Positions 22,175 to 34,094 are shown, counted from the first letter of the stretch. The stretch is DNA of 64,000 nt from an uncultured Synechococcaceae cyanobacterium (GCA_902536065.1 CACAVZ010000001.1:1-64000), one strand, 5' to 3'. The notes: generated from the sequence alone by a model not told the origin. Made by a program: numbers and translations.

Positions 22175-22203
22175 ATTCCAAATTTTTACTTGAGCGTTGT
22201 TTA

Positions 22204-23331
22204 ATGGCTGATTTTTATCAAATACTTGGAGTTTCACGAGATGCTGATGCTGATACCTTAAAAAGGGCTTACAGAAAATTAGCAAGACAATATCATCCTG
22301 ACGTTAATAAAGAACCTGGTGCTGAAGATAAATTTAAAGAAATAGGTAAGGCTTATGAAGCATTAGCTGATCCTGAAACTAGAGCAAGATATGACCAATT
22401 TGGAGAAGCTGGCCTTGGAGGTGCAGCTGGAATGCCTGATATGGGCGATATGGGTGGCTTTGCAGATTTATTTGAAACCTTTTTTAATGGTGGTTTTGGT
22501 GGACAAAATCCACAGGGAGGAAGAACTCAAAGAAGAGGTCCTCAACAAGGAGATGATTTAAGATATGATCTTAATGTTGATTTTAAAGATGCAATATTTG
22601 GCCAACAAAGAGAAATTACAATTCCTCATCTTGAGACATGCGAAGTTTGTAGGGGAACAGGAGCCAAACCAGGAACTGGACCAAAAACTTGCTCAACTTG
22701 TGGAGGAAGTGGACAAGTTAGAAGAGCCACGAGAACACCTTTTGGGAATTTCACACAAGTAGCTGAATGTCCTTCATGTAATGGAACTGGTCAAATAATC
22801 TCAGATCCATGTACAAGTTGCGGTGGAAATGGAGTAAAGCAAGTCAGGAAAAAATTACGAATTAATATTCCTGCAGGAGTTGATACTGGTACTAAATTAA
22901 GAGTTTCAGGAGAGGGAAATGTTGGTTTGAAAGGAGGCCCACCTGGGGATCTTTATGTTTTTATAAAGGTTAAGAGTGATCAAAAACTTAAAAGAGATGG
23001 TGTAACTATTTACTCAGAAATAGCCGTCAGTTATTTACAAGCAATTTTAGGAGATACCGTTGAAATTACTACAGTTGATGGCAAAGTTAATTTAAAAATT
23101 CCAAGTGGTACGCAACCAAATACAACTCTTTCACTCGAGAATAAAGGGGTACCTAGACTTGGTAATCCAGTTGCCAGAGGAAATCATGAAGTTCTAGTAA
23201 AGGTAAAATTGCCAACTCGTATAACTGATAAAGAGCGAAATCTTTTAGAGGATTTAGCTTCTCAATATTCAGATAAAAATATCAATTCCAGTAGTGGACT
23301 GTTTAGTAAATTATTTGGTAAAGAATCTTAA
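22204..23331 (+). CDS. dnaJ: Chaperone DnaJ
   Basis: J-domain with HPD ([12 protein letters not shown]), G/F region, CxxCxGxG-type zinc repeats. Confidence 0.97.
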   Translation: MADFYQILGVSRDADADTLKRAYRKLARQYHPDVNKEPGAEDKFKEIGKAYEALADPETRARYDQFGEAGLGGAAGMPDMGDMGGFADLFETFFNGGFGGQNPQGGRTQRRGPQQGDDLRYDLNVDFKDAIFGQQREITIPHLETCEVCRGTGAKPGTGPKTCSTCGGSGQVRRATRTPFGNFTQVAECPSCNGTGQIISDPCTSCGGNGVKQVRKKLRINIPAGVDTGTKLRVSGEGNVGLKGGPPGDLYVFIKVKSDQKLKRDGVTIYSEIAVSYLQAILGDTVEITTVDGKVNLKIPSGTQPNTTLSLENKGVPRLGNPVARGNHEVLVKVKLPTRITDKERNLLEDLASQYSDKNINSSSGLFSKLFGKES

Positions 23332-23561
23332 TGACTTCTTTAAAACATTTGGATCTTAAATCTGTTCCATGTCCTTTAAATGTCGTCAAAATTAAATTGG
23401 CTTTAGAAAAGTTATCCAAAAATGAACAACTTATTGTTGAACTAGATAAAGGGGAACCAGAAGAAATGGTATTAAACAATTTAAAAGATATGGGATGTTT
23501 GTTTAAACAAATCAAAGAAAATGAAAAATTTATAAAAATAATAATATTGAATGAAAACTAA
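23331..23561 (+). CDS. TusA/SirA-like sulfurtransferase family protein
   Basis: LDLKSVPCPLNVVKIKLALEKL resembles the TusA Cys-Pro motif; overlaps the dnaJ stop. Confidence 0.8.
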   Translation: MTSLKHLDLKSVPCPLNVVKIKLALEKLSKNEQLIVELDKGEPEEMVLNNLKDMGCLFKQIKENEKFIKIIILNEN

Positions 23562-24468
23562 TAGTAAATATTTAGGTTTAGTTACAAAAAAATTTAATGA
23601 TTTTTTTTTAGTTGATTTAAAAAATCAAGAAAAATCTGGAAATAGCGAGCAATTTTTATGTAAGGTTAAGAAGTCTATAAATTTCAAGGATCAATTAATT
23701 TATGTTGGAGACGAAGTAACGATTGAAAAAATTGATTTTAAAAGTAAACGCGCAATAATAACAAGCTTAAAAAAAAGAAAAAATCTTTTAGTTAGACCCT
23801 CAGTCGCAAATATTTCTAACATATATGTTACTTTTTCCGTTGAGGAGCCAGCGTTAAATTTATCTCAAGTTAATAGGTTTTTGATATCAGCAGAATCAAT
23901 GGGAGTTGAAGTCTCATTAGTTTTGACAAAGTGCGATTTAATTTCTGATAAAAGAAGATTATACTTACTTGGTAAATTTGAGAAATGGGGTTACAAAGTA
24001 ATAACTTTAAAGTTACAGAAATCTGATTGCTTTAAAAATTTATTAGCTGAGTTGAAGCAAAAAGAATGTTCAATTTTTATGGGCCCATCTGGAGTTGGCA
24101 AAACTACTTTGCTAAATATGATTGTTCCAGGTCTTCAAAATAGTACTGCTCCAGTCTCCAATAAAATTAAGAGAGGAAAAAATACTACTAGAAATGTTGA
24201 GTTATTTTCTATATCGAATCAAAGTTACATTGTGGATACTCCTGGTTTTAATATGCAACCTCTAGAGGTTGATATTAAGTTGTTACCAAATCTTTATTCA
24301 GAAATATATAAACAGGTAATCGAAGGAGGAATTAAGTGTAAATTTCGTAACTGCTTACATTTAAAAGATGAGGGATGTAATTTAAATAAATCCTTCGAAA
24401 GATATTCTTTTTATAAAGAAATGATTGAGTCTTCTAAGAGTCATTATTATCAAAACCAGGAAGATTAA
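23551..24468 (+). CDS. rsgA: Ribosome small-subunit-dependent GTPase RsgA
   Basis: Circularly permuted GTPase: [24 protein letters not shown]; Zn motif [14 protein letters not shown]. Confidence 0.93.
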   Translation: MKTNSKYLGLVTKKFNDFFLVDLKNQEKSGNSEQFLCKVKKSINFKDQLIYVGDEVTIEKIDFKSKRAIITSLKKRKNLLVRPSVANISNIYVTFSVEEPALNLSQVNRFLISAESMGVEVSLVLTKCDLISDKRRLYLLGKFEKWGYKVITLKLQKSDCFKNLLAELKQKECSIFMGPSGVGKTTLLNMIVPGLQNSTAPVSNKIKRGKNTTRNVELFSISNQSYIVDTPGFNMQPLEVDIKLLPNLYSEIYKQVIEGGIKCKFRNCLHLKDEGCNLNKSFERYSFYKEMIESSKSHYYQNQED

Positions 24469-24784
24469 GATTTAATCCACCAGTCAAATCATTCATTCTT
24501 TCTTTCATAGTTGTAGTTGATAATTCATGAGCTTTTTGAATAGCTTGTAAAATGTTTTCTTCTATTTGTTCTTTATTTGCATTTAAGATATTTTCTTGTA
24601 CTTCTACTTTTAAAGGAAGTTGGTTTCCACTTATCCAAACTTTTATCATTTCATCATCACTTTTGCCTTCAATCTCCATATTTTCAAGTTCATCTTGTAA
24701 TTTTTGAGCATCTTGCTGAATTTGTTTGGCTTTTTTAAAAGCTTCTGTAAGTTGTCCAAAGTTAGGAAGTCCAAAACCCGCCAT
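24434..24784 (-). CDS. YbaB/EbfC nucleoid-associated protein
   Basis: [40 protein letters not shown]; start set at the ATG at 24784 rather than 24823. Confidence 0.92.
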   Translation of the reverse strand: MAGFGLPNFGQLTEAFKKAKQIQQDAQKLQDELENMEIEGKSDDEMIKVWISGNQLPLKVEVQENILNANKEQIEENILQAIQKAHELSTTTMKERMNDLTGGLNLNLPGFDNNDS

Positions 24785-24800
24785 TTTTAAAAACGTTTCT

Positions 24801-25697
24801 TTAGTTAGGATAGTCAAAACCAATCATTCTTACTTCCTGTTGCAAATAAATCCCTTTATTTTGTAGTACTTTTTGTTGAATTACTGTTATTAATTCATAA
24901 ATATCTTTTGAAGTTGCTGAAGAAGAGTTAATTATAAAATTTGAATGCATTGTAGAAATTTCAGCGCCGCCAATTTTAAATCCCTTTAAACCCATATCAT
25001 CAATTAATTTTGCTGCATAATTATTTTCAGGATTTTTAAAAACACTACCAAAACTTGGTTGATGATATGGCTGCGTTTCTGTTCTTAATTTAAGGTTATT
25101 TTTGGTTGTTCGAATTAACTGTTCTAGATTTCCATTAGGTTCAAAATGTAATCTTGCACTAATAATTGTTAAATCATTTTTTTGAAAAGAGGTAAATCTA
25201 TACTCAAAATTGATATCTTTTTTTTCAATTTCCAGTTCTTCATTTGTTTTATTATTGATAACTTTTACGGAAATAAGATTTTTTGCTAGCGATAAATTAT
25301 TACCTGTGCCTGCATTCATATAAATTGCTCCCCCTAATGTTCCTGGAATTCCGACAGCCCATTCCCCTCCTTGTAATCCATTTTTGGCAAGAGAATTAGA
25401 TAATGTTGGAAGCATTACACCTGCTTCCGCTTCAACAATTCCCGAATCTGGTTCTATCTTTAGTGATTTCAATTTTTTTGTACAAACAACTAAGCCTTTT
25501 ATGAAAATATTATTTATTAAAAGATTTGAACCTGCGCCAATTATTTGACATCTGTGTTTGTTTAAATTAGCCCATTTTATTAGATTTGAAAATTCTTGAA
25601 TGCTTCTTGGCTCAGCAAAATATTCAGCTACCCCTCCCACTTTTATAGTCGTATAACTACTTAAATTACAGTTTTTAGAAAAAATTTTTTTATTCAT
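24801..25697 (-). CDS. murB: UDP-N-acetylmuramate dehydrogenase
   Basis: [50 protein letters not shown]. Confidence 0.95.
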   Translation of the reverse strand: MNKKIFSKNCNLSSYTTIKVGGVAEYFAEPRSIQEFSNLIKWANLNKHRCQIIGAGSNLLINNIFIKGLVVCTKKLKSLKIEPDSGIVEAEAGVMLPTLSNSLAKNGLQGGEWAVGIPGTLGGAIYMNAGTGNNLSLAKNLISVKVINNKTNEELEIEKKDINFEYRFTSFQKNDLTIISARLHFEPNGNLEQLIRTTKNNLKLRTETQPYHQPSFGSVFKNPENNYAAKLIDDMGLKGFKIGGAEISTMHSNFIINSSSATSKDIYELITVIQQKVLQNKGIYLQQEVRMIGFDYPN

Positions 25698-25704
25698 AAA
25701 TTAT

Positions 25705-27123
25705 TTATCTATTTAAATTAATTTTTTCATTTAAAATAGACCAGAAATTATGACAATCACCAGCTCCCATATTCAAAATTAAATCCCCTTTTTGAGTTAA
25801 TTCGTAAAAATTATTTGTAACTTCATAATAATTATTTACGAAACTAACATTTTTATTTTTTTTATAAATCAGATCAGTGATAATTTTAGAAGAAATGTTA
25901 TCTTCGTTTTCTTCACCTGCTCCATAAATACTGGTTACATAAATAACATCTGCTTTTGATAATTCTTCAGCAAATTCTTTAGTAAATTGCTTTACTCGAG
26001 AATATCTATGTGGTTGAAAAATAGCTATTAATCTACTTTTTTGACATTCATTATTATATTTTTGCTGAATCAATAATCTTCCTAATTTAATCGTCTCTTT
26101 TATTTCGTTTGGGTGATGTGCATAATCATCATATAAACTTCTTTCATCTATTTGGCCTCTGAATTCAAATCTTTTTTTTGGGAGTTTCAGATATTTTATA
26201 TTTTTCTTAATTTCTATAAAATCTACTCCTATCATTCTTGAAGCTGCTATTGCCGCGGTAATATTAGATAGATTGTGCAAACCTGGAATTGGAATATTTA
26301 AACTACTAATAAAATTTCCATTTTCATAATATTTTCCAATTGTATACTTTGAATTAATTTTAGTTGGAATTATTGCATAAGCGACGTTTTTAGCCGTAGT
26401 GTTTGACCACTTACAATTAGAGTAAAAATTATTTCTTGAAGTTTCACAATCAAAATTAAGTAGTAATTTTTTAGAGTTTTTAGCGAAACATTTAAAAGAA
26501 GATATGACTCCATTTAAATTAGAAAAGTGATCACAATGATCAAAATCAATGTTATTTATTATGCCTATATCAGATTTATATTTGTTAATTGTCCCATCAG
26601 ATTCATCAATTTCAGCTATTAAGTATTTTGTATTTTCTAAATGACAATTAGAGTTGTAAATAGGAATTATTCCCCCAGTTATTGAAGATGAATTACGTGT
26701 ACATAACTCAAGTATTGTAGATAGAAATGTACTGGTTGATGTTTTACCGTGGCTGCCGGCTACCGCCAATGTAGTATAAGTGCGCATTAGCATTGCAAGT
26801 ATATCTGAACGATGTTTTATTGATAAATTTTTTTCTCTGCAATAAGAATATTCTTCATTTTCTGGCTTGATCGCAGAGCTTACAACAAAATTAATCAATT
26901 TGTTGGTAAATTTTGAAATAACAAATTCAATATTTTGTCGAATTTGAGAAGTAAAGATTACTGCACCTAATTTCTCCAATTTTTTAGTTTCATCGTTTTT
27001 AATTAAATCAGATCCTGAAACTGAACAACCTTTTTTAAGTAAACCTATTGCTAATGCTGACATCCCAATACCTCCAATCCCAATAAAATGAAAATGACTT
27101 TTCAAAAGCAATTTGTTATCCAA
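25705..27123 (-). CDS. murC: UDP-N-acetylmuramate-L-alanine ligase
   Basis: HFIGIGGIGMSALA, VAGSHGKTSTSTFL, DDYAHHPNEI, FQPHRYSR. Confidence 0.96.
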   Translation of the reverse strand: MDNKLLLKSHFHFIGIGGIGMSALAIGLLKKGCSVSGSDLIKNDETKKLEKLGAVIFTSQIRQNIEFVISKFTNKLINFVVSSAIKPENEEYSYCREKNLSIKHRSDILAMLMRTYTTLAVAGSHGKTSTSTFLSTILELCTRNSSSITGGIIPIYNSNCHLENTKYLIAEIDESDGTINKYKSDIGIINNIDFDHCDHFSNLNGVISSFKCFAKNSKKLLLNFDCETSRNNFYSNCKWSNTTAKNVAYAIIPTKINSKYTIGKYYENGNFISSLNIPIPGLHNLSNITAAIAASRMIGVDFIEIKKNIKYLKLPKKRFEFRGQIDERSLYDDYAHHPNEIKETIKLGRLLIQQKYNNECQKSRLIAIFQPHRYSRVKQFTKEFAEELSKADVIYVTSIYGAGEENEDNISSKIITDLIYKKNKNVSFVNNYYEVTNNFYELTQKGDLILNMGAGDCHNFWSILNEKINLNR

Positions 27124-27316
27124 TGTTTATCTTTTACTTAAATCAAAATAACTTCTAGGTAAAATTTTGCTATTTTTTCTTAAAAAAAAAATGTTTTTTT
27201 TCTTGAATTAATACAAAACTAGACTTATTTGCTTAATAAATGAAAAAAACCTTACTTTATTGCACAAAATTCAGTATGATCAGCAACTTAGGTTAATCAT
27301 TTAGAAATTATTAGTT

Positions 27317-28339
27317 ATGACTTTGCGTGTTGCAATTAACGGCTTTGGCAGAATTGGTCGAAACTTTATGCGTTGTTGGCTTAGTAGAGGGGCTTACACC
27401 AATATTGAAGTAGTTGGAATTAATGTTACCTCAGATCCTAAGACTAATGCTCATCTATTAAAGTATGACTCAGTTCTTGGTCAACTTGATGGTGTTGATA
27501 TTCAATATACTGATAATACTTTTGTAATTAATAACAAAACAATCAAATGTTTCTCTGATAGAAACCCATTAAATCTACCTTGGAAAGACTGGGGCGTAGA
27601 TTTGGTTATTGAATCTACTGGAGTATTTAATACAGACGTAGCTGCAAGTAAGCACTTAGAGGTTGGAGCAAAAAAAGTTATCCTTACTGCTCCTGGTAAA
27701 GGTGATGGCGTTGGTACTTACGTAGTTGGAGTTAATGCTGATACATACAAACATAAAGATTTTGATATTTTGAGTAATGCTAGTTGTACAACTAACTGTT
27801 TAGCTCCAGTAGTTAAAGTTTTAGACCAAACTTTTGGAATTAACAAAGGTTTAATGACTACAATTCATAGTTATACAGGGGATCAAAGAATTTTAGATAA
27901 TAGTCATAGAGATCTAAGAAGGGCTAGAGCTGCTGCTACAAACATCGTTCCTACTTCTACAGGAGCTGCAAAAGCAGTAGCTCTGGTATACCCAGAAATG
28001 AAAGGCAAATTAACAGGAATTGCAATGAGAGTTCCAACTCCTAACGTTTCAGCAGTAGATTTTGTTTTTGAATCTTCTAAATCTGTCACAGCTGAAGATG
28101 TCAATAATGCTCTCAAGGAAGCATCTCTAAGCTCAATGAAAGGCATTATTAAGTATGGAGATGAACCATTAGTGTCAAGTGATTATGCAGGGACTAATGA
28201 ATCATCAATTGTAGATAGTGACCTTACTATGGTTATCGGAGATAACCTTGTAAAGGTGCTTGCATGGTATGACAATGAGTGGGGATATAGTCAGAGAGTT
28301 GTAGATTTGGCAGAGGTTGTTGCAAAAAATTGGGAATAA
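27317..28339 (+). CDS. gap2: Glyceraldehyde-3-phosphate dehydrogenase, Gap2-like
   Basis: [44 protein letters not shown]. Confidence 0.95.
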   Translation: MTLRVAINGFGRIGRNFMRCWLSRGAYTNIEVVGINVTSDPKTNAHLLKYDSVLGQLDGVDIQYTDNTFVINNKTIKCFSDRNPLNLPWKDWGVDLVIESTGVFNTDVAASKHLEVGAKKVILTAPGKGDGVGTYVVGVNADTYKHKDFDILSNASCTTNCLAPVVKVLDQTFGINKGLMTTIHSYTGDQRILDNSHRDLRRARAAATNIVPTSTGAAKAVALVYPEMKGKLTGIAMRVPTPNVSAVDFVFESSKSVTAEDVNNALKEASLSSMKGIIKYGDEPLVSSDYAGTNESSIVDSDLTMVIGDNLVKVLAWYDNEWGYSQRVVDLAEVVAKNWE

Positions 28340-29326
28340 TTAAAAGTGCTTGAAAGGTGTGTTATTTAATAATTTGTTTTTGTTACTATCTTTAAATTCT
28401 ATTGATGGTTCACCATCAGCAAAAAAACCAATCTCATTAATATTATGATCAAGCTTAGATAAATTCTTTGCCCATCTTTTTGGCAAGGAGAAAACTAATT
28501 CGTAATCTTCTCCTCCAAAGAAATAGTATTCGTCCCATTTATCTCCTCTTGGCCAATCCTTATCTTTGGGTAATTTTTCATAATTTATAATTGCTTTGCA
28601 TTTGCTTGCACTTGCTAAATCTTGTAAAGCTTGAAATAGCCCATCACTGCTATCAGTACATCCTATCCTCTTGATTTTTTTATTGGAGCGAGTTTTGATA
28701 AGATTTTTTAGAAAATTTGGATAAACTTTAGGGCGACAAAAATGTTCAATGGATTTACTGATTAATCTTTTATTAAGAGAAATATCATTATCTAAATTAA
28801 TTTTATTTTTAATTAAAAATCCTAGTTTGCTAAGACCATGAATTCCTGTAGTTAAGATGATATCCCCTGGTTTACATGCGTTTCTTCTTAATAGAAGTTC
28901 ACCTTGAATCCCAAAAGCAGTAATTGATATGGCTTTTTGATTCCCTTTTGAGCAATCTCCTCCAAGAATTATGCCGCCATATTCTTCTAAAGCTTTATTT
29001 ATTCCAATATATAACTCTTCAACCCAAATCAATTCAGTTCTAGCAGGTAGAACTAGGCTTATTGTAATACCTAAAGTTTTCTTGCTTCCACTGGATAATA
29101 AATCAGAGATATTGCTAACAACTGCTTTCCACCCAAGGTCCACAGGACAAATAGTAATGTCATTGAAATGAACATTTTCTACCAAAGAATCAGTGTTAAC
29201 AAGTAAATTTTCATTTTTAGTCTTGATTAAAGCGCAGTCATCTGAAATTTGGTTTTTAGGCATAAATTTTCCTAACCTATTTATTAATTCTTTTTCTCCT
29301 ATGTTTTCTAATATTTCTTTATGCAT
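28340..29326 (-). CDS. thiL: Thiamine-monophosphate kinase
   Basis: DDCALIKTKNENLLVNTDSLVENVHF, GLSKLG, GCTDSSDGLFQAL, GGEDYELVFSL. Confidence 0.93.
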   Translation of the reverse strand: MHKEILENIGEKELINRLGKFMPKNQISDDCALIKTKNENLLVNTDSLVENVHFNDITICPVDLGWKAVVSNISDLLSSGSKKTLGITISLVLPARTELIWVEELYIGINKALEEYGGIILGGDCSKGNQKAISITAFGIQGELLLRRNACKPGDIILTTGIHGLSKLGFLIKNKINLDNDISLNKRLISKSIEHFCRPKVYPNFLKNLIKTRSNKKIKRIGCTDSSDGLFQALQDLASASKCKAIINYEKLPKDKDWPRGDKWDEYYFFGGEDYELVFSLPKRWAKNLSKLDHNINEIGFFADGEPSIEFKDSNKNKLLNNTPFKHF

Positions 29327-30410
29327 TTAATTTGAGATTTTCAATCCCTTCTAAAACATCAATTGAAATAATTGTGTCATCTTTAGTAAGCTCTTCTAAT
29401 ACATCAAATCCATCTACAACGTAACCAAAGGCAGCATTCCTCCCGTCAATTAAATTGCGACCTGCAGGATTTAATTCTGCTTCATATAAAAAGAAGAAAA
29501 ATTGCGAAGAGCCATCATCAACTGCCTTATTTGAATGGGACCATCCTAGAGTTCCAAGTGTTGCAAAAGGTAATGTTGGCGTCTCTGTGTAAAAACCTAA
29601 ATCTTCAAAAGTTTGATTATAAAAAGTATCTTGTTCATCAGGAATTCTAATTTCTAAGGGAACGTGACGTTCTTCGTTTGTTTCAGGATCTATGTAACCA
29701 ATATCTTCTCCAGTTGGATCACCTGTTTGCAGTACAAAAAATTCTTCTGCTCTGTTGATAGGTAAATCTTTGTAGAAGTTTTTTGAAGATAAATCTATAA
29801 ATGCTCCTGCTGTAAGTGGGGCGTTAAATCCATCCACAATTGCTTTCATATCTCCTTTGGAGGTTTTTATATTGACTTTTGCTCTGCCCAATAATCGGGG
29901 TAAATTATCAAATTCCTGGGGAATAGAGTAAGGAAATTTGTTTGGTAAAAAATATTCTTCTAATCCACCTATTTTATCTAAAGCATTTCTTCTGGTCGCT
30001 ATAAATGAGTATTTATCCTTTGATTTAGAGTAATCTTGAAGACTATCAAAATTTTCTTTGAGCTCTAAAAATGTTTTTTCAGCAATTTTCTTTTTATCGT
30101 TTGGTAATTCTTGAATAATTTTATTCTGGTATTTTTTTAGTAAAGATTGACATTTTGTAACAGTTTTTGCAAGAGCTGGCCATCTTCCACCTCTTACAAG
30201 GTCACTAGTTTCTTCCAATTTATGTTGAAGTTCTTGTAACTCAACTTGCTTGATAGGGAGCGCGTTTCTGAGTATTGCACTAGGGTCTTTTACTGCATTT
30301 CCAGTAGGTAAATCAGCTAGTACTTGAATTGGTTTTAAGAGAAAAACCTGTAAAATTACAATCGATAGAATTAAGAAAAGTTTGTTCTGATTTGATAAGA
30401 ATTTTTGCAT
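29319..30410 (-). CDS. Secreted cyclophilin-type peptidyl-prolyl isomerase (TLP38/CYP38-like)
   Basis: Signal-peptide-like N-terminus; cyclophilin core [72 protein letters not shown]. Confidence 0.9.
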   Translation of the reverse strand: MQKFLSNQNKLFLILSIVILQVFLLKPIQVLADLPTGNAVKDPSAILRNALPIKQVELQELQHKLEETSDLVRGGRWPALAKTVTKCQSLLKKYQNKIIQELPNDKKKIAEKTFLELKENFDSLQDYSKSKDKYSFIATRRNALDKIGGLEEYFLPNKFPYSIPQEFDNLPRLLGRAKVNIKTSKGDMKAIVDGFNAPLTAGAFIDLSSKNFYKDLPINRAEEFFVLQTGDPTGEDIGYIDPETNEERHVPLEIRIPDEQDTFYNQTFEDLGFYTETPTLPFATLGTLGWSHSNKAVDDGSSQFFFFLYEAELNPAGRNLIDGRNAAFGYVVDGFDVLEELTKDDTIISIDVLEGIENLKLNA

Positions 30411-30453
30411 AGCACTCTTGCAGGTTTATGATCCTTGGGGATGTAATACAGGA

Positions 30454-31014
30454 ATGATTTCCAGTAACGATTTTCGCACAGGTACTACCATCGAATTGGA
30501 TGGACAAGTTTGGCGTGTTGTAGAATTTCTACATGTCAAGCCTGGCAAGGGTTCTGCATTCGTGCGAACAAAATTAAAATCAGTTCAAAGCGGCAACGTG
30601 GTTGAAAAAACTTTTCGAGCCGGAGAATCAGTACAGCAGGCTATCCTTGAGAAGTCTAACCTGCAACACACTTATGTGGAGTCTGGTGATTATGTTTTTA
30701 TGGATATGACAAGTTTTGAGGAGACAAGACTTTCCTCTGAACAAATCGGTAAGGGTGCTAAGTATTTGAAAGAGGGTATGGAGGTTAATGTAATTTTCCA
30801 TAATGGTAAAGTTTTAGAAGTAGAACTTCCAATATCTATTACTTTGAAAGTTACAGAGACTGATCCTGGAGTTAAAGGTGATACTGCTAGTGGGGGCACG
30901 AAACCAGCTATTCTAGAAACAGGCGCTCAAGTTATGGTTCCTTTATTTATTTCTGTTGGAGAAATGATTAAAGTTGATACTCGTAATGATAGTTATCTTG
31001 GACGTGAAAATTAA
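30454..31014 (+). CDS. efp: Elongation factor P
   Basis: [45 protein letters not shown] at 30454 matches the family N-terminus. Confidence 0.97.
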   Translation: MISSNDFRTGTTIELDGQVWRVVEFLHVKPGKGSAFVRTKLKSVQSGNVVEKTFRAGESVQQAILEKSNLQHTYVESGDYVFMDMTSFEETRLSSEQIGKGAKYLKEGMEVNVIFHNGKVLEVELPISITLKVTETDPGVKGDTASGGTKPAILETGAQVMVPLFISVGEMIKVDTRNDSYLGREN

Positions 31015-31520
31015 TGGCTATGAAATTAGATCATGATGACTTAAATCGCTTAATAGATAAAATTTCTACAAGCGATATTCAAGAATTCTCACTTGAGGGA
31101 GAAGATTTTAAACTCGAAATAAAAAGGAACTTATTTGATCAAAATCAAGTTGTTAATAATTTAGTATCTAATACTTCATTTGATAGTCAAACAGTTGCTA
31201 ATGAAAAAACTTTCAATAATAACCCCCCAGTTGTTAATGAGCCTGAAGCGCCACAGGTAGCACCTCCTGGGCGCTCTGACCTGACTGAAATAACATCTCC
31301 TATGGTAGGAACCTTTTATAGGGCTGCAGCACCTGGTGAGGAGCCATTCGTAGAAGTAGGAAACAATGTTAAGGTCGGCCAAACTATTTGTATTTTGGAA
31401 GCTATGAAGTTAATGAATGAAATTGAATCTGAATTTAACGGTGAAATAGTAGAGATTCTCGTTGAAAATGGTACACCAGTTGAATTTGGTCAAGTTTTAA
31501 TGCGTGTTAAGCAGTCTTGA
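31014..31520 (+). CDS. accB: Acetyl-CoA carboxylase biotin carboxyl carrier protein
   Basis: Biotinylation motif ILEAMKLMNEIESE; Pro-rich linker. Confidence 0.96.
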   Translation: MAMKLDHDDLNRLIDKISTSDIQEFSLEGEDFKLEIKRNLFDQNQVVNNLVSNTSFDSQTVANEKTFNNNPPVVNEPEAPQVAPPGRSDLTEITSPMVGTFYRAAAPGEEPFVEVGNNVKVGQTICILEAMKLMNEIESEFNGEIVEILVENGTPVEFGQVLMRVKQS

Positions 31521-32531
31521 ATTCTTGGTCATTTCTACAGCAGTTTTTATAGCCTCAATCATGCTGTGAGATTCAGCTACTCCCTTTCCAGCAATATCAA
31601 ATCCCGTCCCATGATCTGGAGATGTTCTTATAAACGGTAAACCTATTGTGGTATTTACTGAGTAATTAAGAGCTATTATTTTCATTGGTATTAAACCTTG
31701 ATCATGATACATGGCGAGAATACCATCATGCTTTTCCGCATCTTTGTAATTCCATGCTTTTACGGAAGAATTCCAGCAACTATCTGGTGATAAAGGCCCT
31801 AATAATTTAATACCTCTATTCTTTTCATTCCAAGCAATCAATGCATCATTGAGCCAATCTTTTTCTTCACTACCCAAAATTCCCTCTTCACCAGCATGAG
31901 GGTTTAATCCTGCTACTTTTAAAGTAGGTTTATCAATATAGGTATTACAAAAATCTTTGAAAAGGTCTAGTTTTGAATGAATTAATTCTGTAGTTAATTG
32001 ATTGGGAACTTCACAAAGAGCTACGTGAGTTGTAGCTAGTAGCGTATTGAATCTCCATCCTGTGATTGGAGATTTTGCTGTGAATAACATGCCAACATTT
32101 TTAACACCACACGATTTTGCTAATACTTCAGTTTGACCAGAGAAGTAATGACCGGACAGTGACCATGATTTCTTGCAGATTGGTCCAGTTACAAGTGCTG
32201 AATTAGGATTTTGTTTTACAAGTTCAATTGCTTTTGTTAAGTAATAGAAACTTGAATTACCAAAACTTAATTTAGAATCATTATCTGCTGAGGAAATTTC
32301 GAGATCATGTATCTTTAAATCTTTAGGATTTGCAAGGTTTTCTAATCCTAGGGATCTAAGATGTTTGTATGTATTTTGTAAATTTCTTTTTGATCCAACC
32401 AATATAAAGTCAATATTTTCTGATATCTCATTAGAACAAAGTGCTTTTAAAATTATTTCTGGTCCAATACCTGATTCATCTCCCACGCTTATTACTACCT
32501 TCAAATCCTTTTTTGTATTCTGAAAATTCAT
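31497..32531 (-). CDS. pdxA: 4-hydroxythreonine-4-phosphate dehydrogenase
   Basis: GDESGIGPEIILKAL, GLNPHAGEEGILGSEE, MYHDQGLIPMKI, IRTSPDHGTGFDIAGKG. Confidence 0.95.
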   Translation of the reverse strand: MNFQNTKKDLKVVISVGDESGIGPEIILKALCSNEISENIDFILVGSKRNLQNTYKHLRSLGLENLANPKDLKIHDLEISSADNDSKLSFGNSSFYYLTKAIELVKQNPNSALVTGPICKKSWSLSGHYFSGQTEVLAKSCGVKNVGMLFTAKSPITGWRFNTLLATTHVALCEVPNQLTTELIHSKLDLFKDFCNTYIDKPTLKVAGLNPHAGEEGILGSEEKDWLNDALIAWNEKNRGIKLLGPLSPDSCWNSSVKAWNYKDAEKHDGILAMYHDQGLIPMKIIALNYSVNTTIGLPFIRTSPDHGTGFDIAGKGVAESHSMIEAIKTAVEMTKNSRLLNTH

Positions 32532-32553
32532 AAAGAGTTTTTAAATTTATTTT

Positions 32554-33432
32554 TTAACTATTTAAATAGCAATTTTTTAAACCTATTTTATAGTTTTTAT
32601 AAATTAGTTTATATCCGAGTGTTTCGCATAAAAGTTTATTAGAAACTCTTCTATTTTCCATCCAAAAAGATTGAGCGATAGGTGATAATTCTTTTTTTGC
32701 ATCTTCAAATAACACTGGCCTTGGCATTGTTAAACCAAGTAAATTGTAGCAATATTGAATAACTTCTATTTGAGAACAGGGTTGATCATCTGCAATATTA
32801 ATAATCTGATAAAACTTTAAGGAATTTTTATTTTGTAATAGATAGATAATTGCATTAGTAATATCAGCAACATGAATTCTTGAAAATACCTGATCTTTTT
32901 TAGAAATAATACGAACTTTTTTATTTTTTATTGCTTCAAAAGTGGATCGTCCAGGTCCATAAATACCAGGTAACCTAAAAATTTGTACAGGTAAGCCTGA
33001 TTCAAGCCATTCTTTTTCACAATTTAATCTCTTATGACTTCTTTCTTGAAAAGGGTTTGGATTATCAATTTCAGAAACCCAATCACCCTTGGTGTTTCCG
33101 TAAACTCCTGTTGTAGATAAATAACCAACCCATTCAACGGATAAACTTTTTAGCTGATCTTTAAGACTGCTTAATACTGGATCTTTTCCATTCTTGTCGG
33201 GAGGTATGCAACTAAGAATATGTGTGACTCCATCAAAAGTTTTTTTAGAAGGAACAATACCGATTTCGCTGTTGAATAGGAAACTATCTGGATCTTTTTT
33301 TTCAGATCTCGAACTTGTTAAAGCGGTATAACCTAATTGCCTAATTTTTTTTGCAAAGAAACTACCGCTGAAACCACACCCGAAGATTAAAAATTTATTT
33401 TTATTATTTAGTGAACTTGCGGGATTCTTCAT
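32554..33432 (-). CDS. NAD-dependent epimerase/dehydratase (SDR-like)
   Basis: Rossmann start FLIFGCGFSGSFFAKKIRQLG; YLSTTGVYG; IFRLPGIYGPGRS. Confidence 0.87.
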   Translation of the reverse strand: MKNPASSLNNKNKFLIFGCGFSGSFFAKKIRQLGYTALTSSRSEKKDPDSFLFNSEIGIVPSKKTFDGVTHILSCIPPDKNGKDPVLSSLKDQLKSLSVEWVGYLSTTGVYGNTKGDWVSEIDNPNPFQERSHKRLNCEKEWLESGLPVQIFRLPGIYGPGRSTFEAIKNKKVRIISKKDQVFSRIHVADITNAIIYLLQNKNSLKFYQIINIADDQPCSQIEVIQYCYNLLGLTMPRPVLFEDAKKELSPIAQSFWMENRRVSNKLLCETLGYKLIYKNYKIGLKNCYLNS

Positions 33433-33464
33433 GTGACGCTATGGTAGTACATATGTATTATAAA

Positions 33465-33695
33465 ATGATGAAGACAGTTTTTAAGCCTGAATTAAAATTA
33501 AAAACTTATTGCATTAGCAAAAGTTATAGTCGTCTTAAAGAAAAAGAAATCGGTTTTATTAACCTTAAAGTCTATCAAAAACTATTTGTACTTCTCATTT
33601 CATTTTCGACAATTTTAATATTCCCTGAATCACCAAGAGAATTGGAAAATATATGTGAGAGTTATAACGCTAGAAAAATATGTAATGTTTGGTAA
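33465..33695 (+). CDS. Small hypothetical protein with one hydrophobic segment and C-terminal Cys pair
   Basis: LFVLLISFSTILIF then ENICESYNARKICNVW. Start uncertain (33411, 33441 or 33465). Confidence 0.55.
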   Translation: MMKTVFKPELKLKTYCISKSYSRLKEKEIGFINLKVYQKLFVLLISFSTILIFPESPRELENICESYNARKICNVW

Positions 33696-34094
33696 TCAAG
33701 CTGCTCTGTATTCTGATCCATCTTTTTCGTTTTTTTTATTAACCTGAAAATTAGGATTAGCCCATTGCAGTAATCTTATAGCTAGTCTTAAATCTCCATC
33801 TAACCAAGCTCTTATAGCCATTGCTCTTCGAGGATCATAAAATTTTTGTCTTCTATACCAATACAAAGCGTTTTCATCTGATTTGTCACCATTACAGGAA
33901 AGGCAAGCTGGGACACAGTTTTCTGTTATACTTAAGCCCCCTTGGCTTCTTGGTATTACATGGTCAATAGATTCGGAAGTTTTTCCACAATATATACAAC
34001 TCTTTCCTGTAAATCTATGAATAGATTTTCGCCATTGTCTCAATCTGAACTTAGGACATAAATCCTCTAAAAACACCGCATCATTAATATGCAT
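33696..34094 (-). CDS. HNH endonuclease family protein
   Basis: CIYCGKTSESIDHVIPRSQGGLSITENCVPACLSCNGDKSD: HNH with paired CxxC. Confidence 0.92.
   Translation of the reverse strand: MHINDAVFLEDLCPKFRLRQWRKSIHRFTGKSCIYCGKTSESIDHVIPRSQGGLSITENCVPACLSCNGDKSDENALYWYRRQKFYDPRRAMAIRAWLDGDLRLAIRLLQWANPNFQVNKKNEKDGSEYRAA

Noticed and set aside
27124-27316. Sigma-70 promoter for gap2 (TATGAT)
   Set aside because: A TATGAT-like -10 is present but no convincing -35 at the right spacing; too weak to call in AT-rich DNA.
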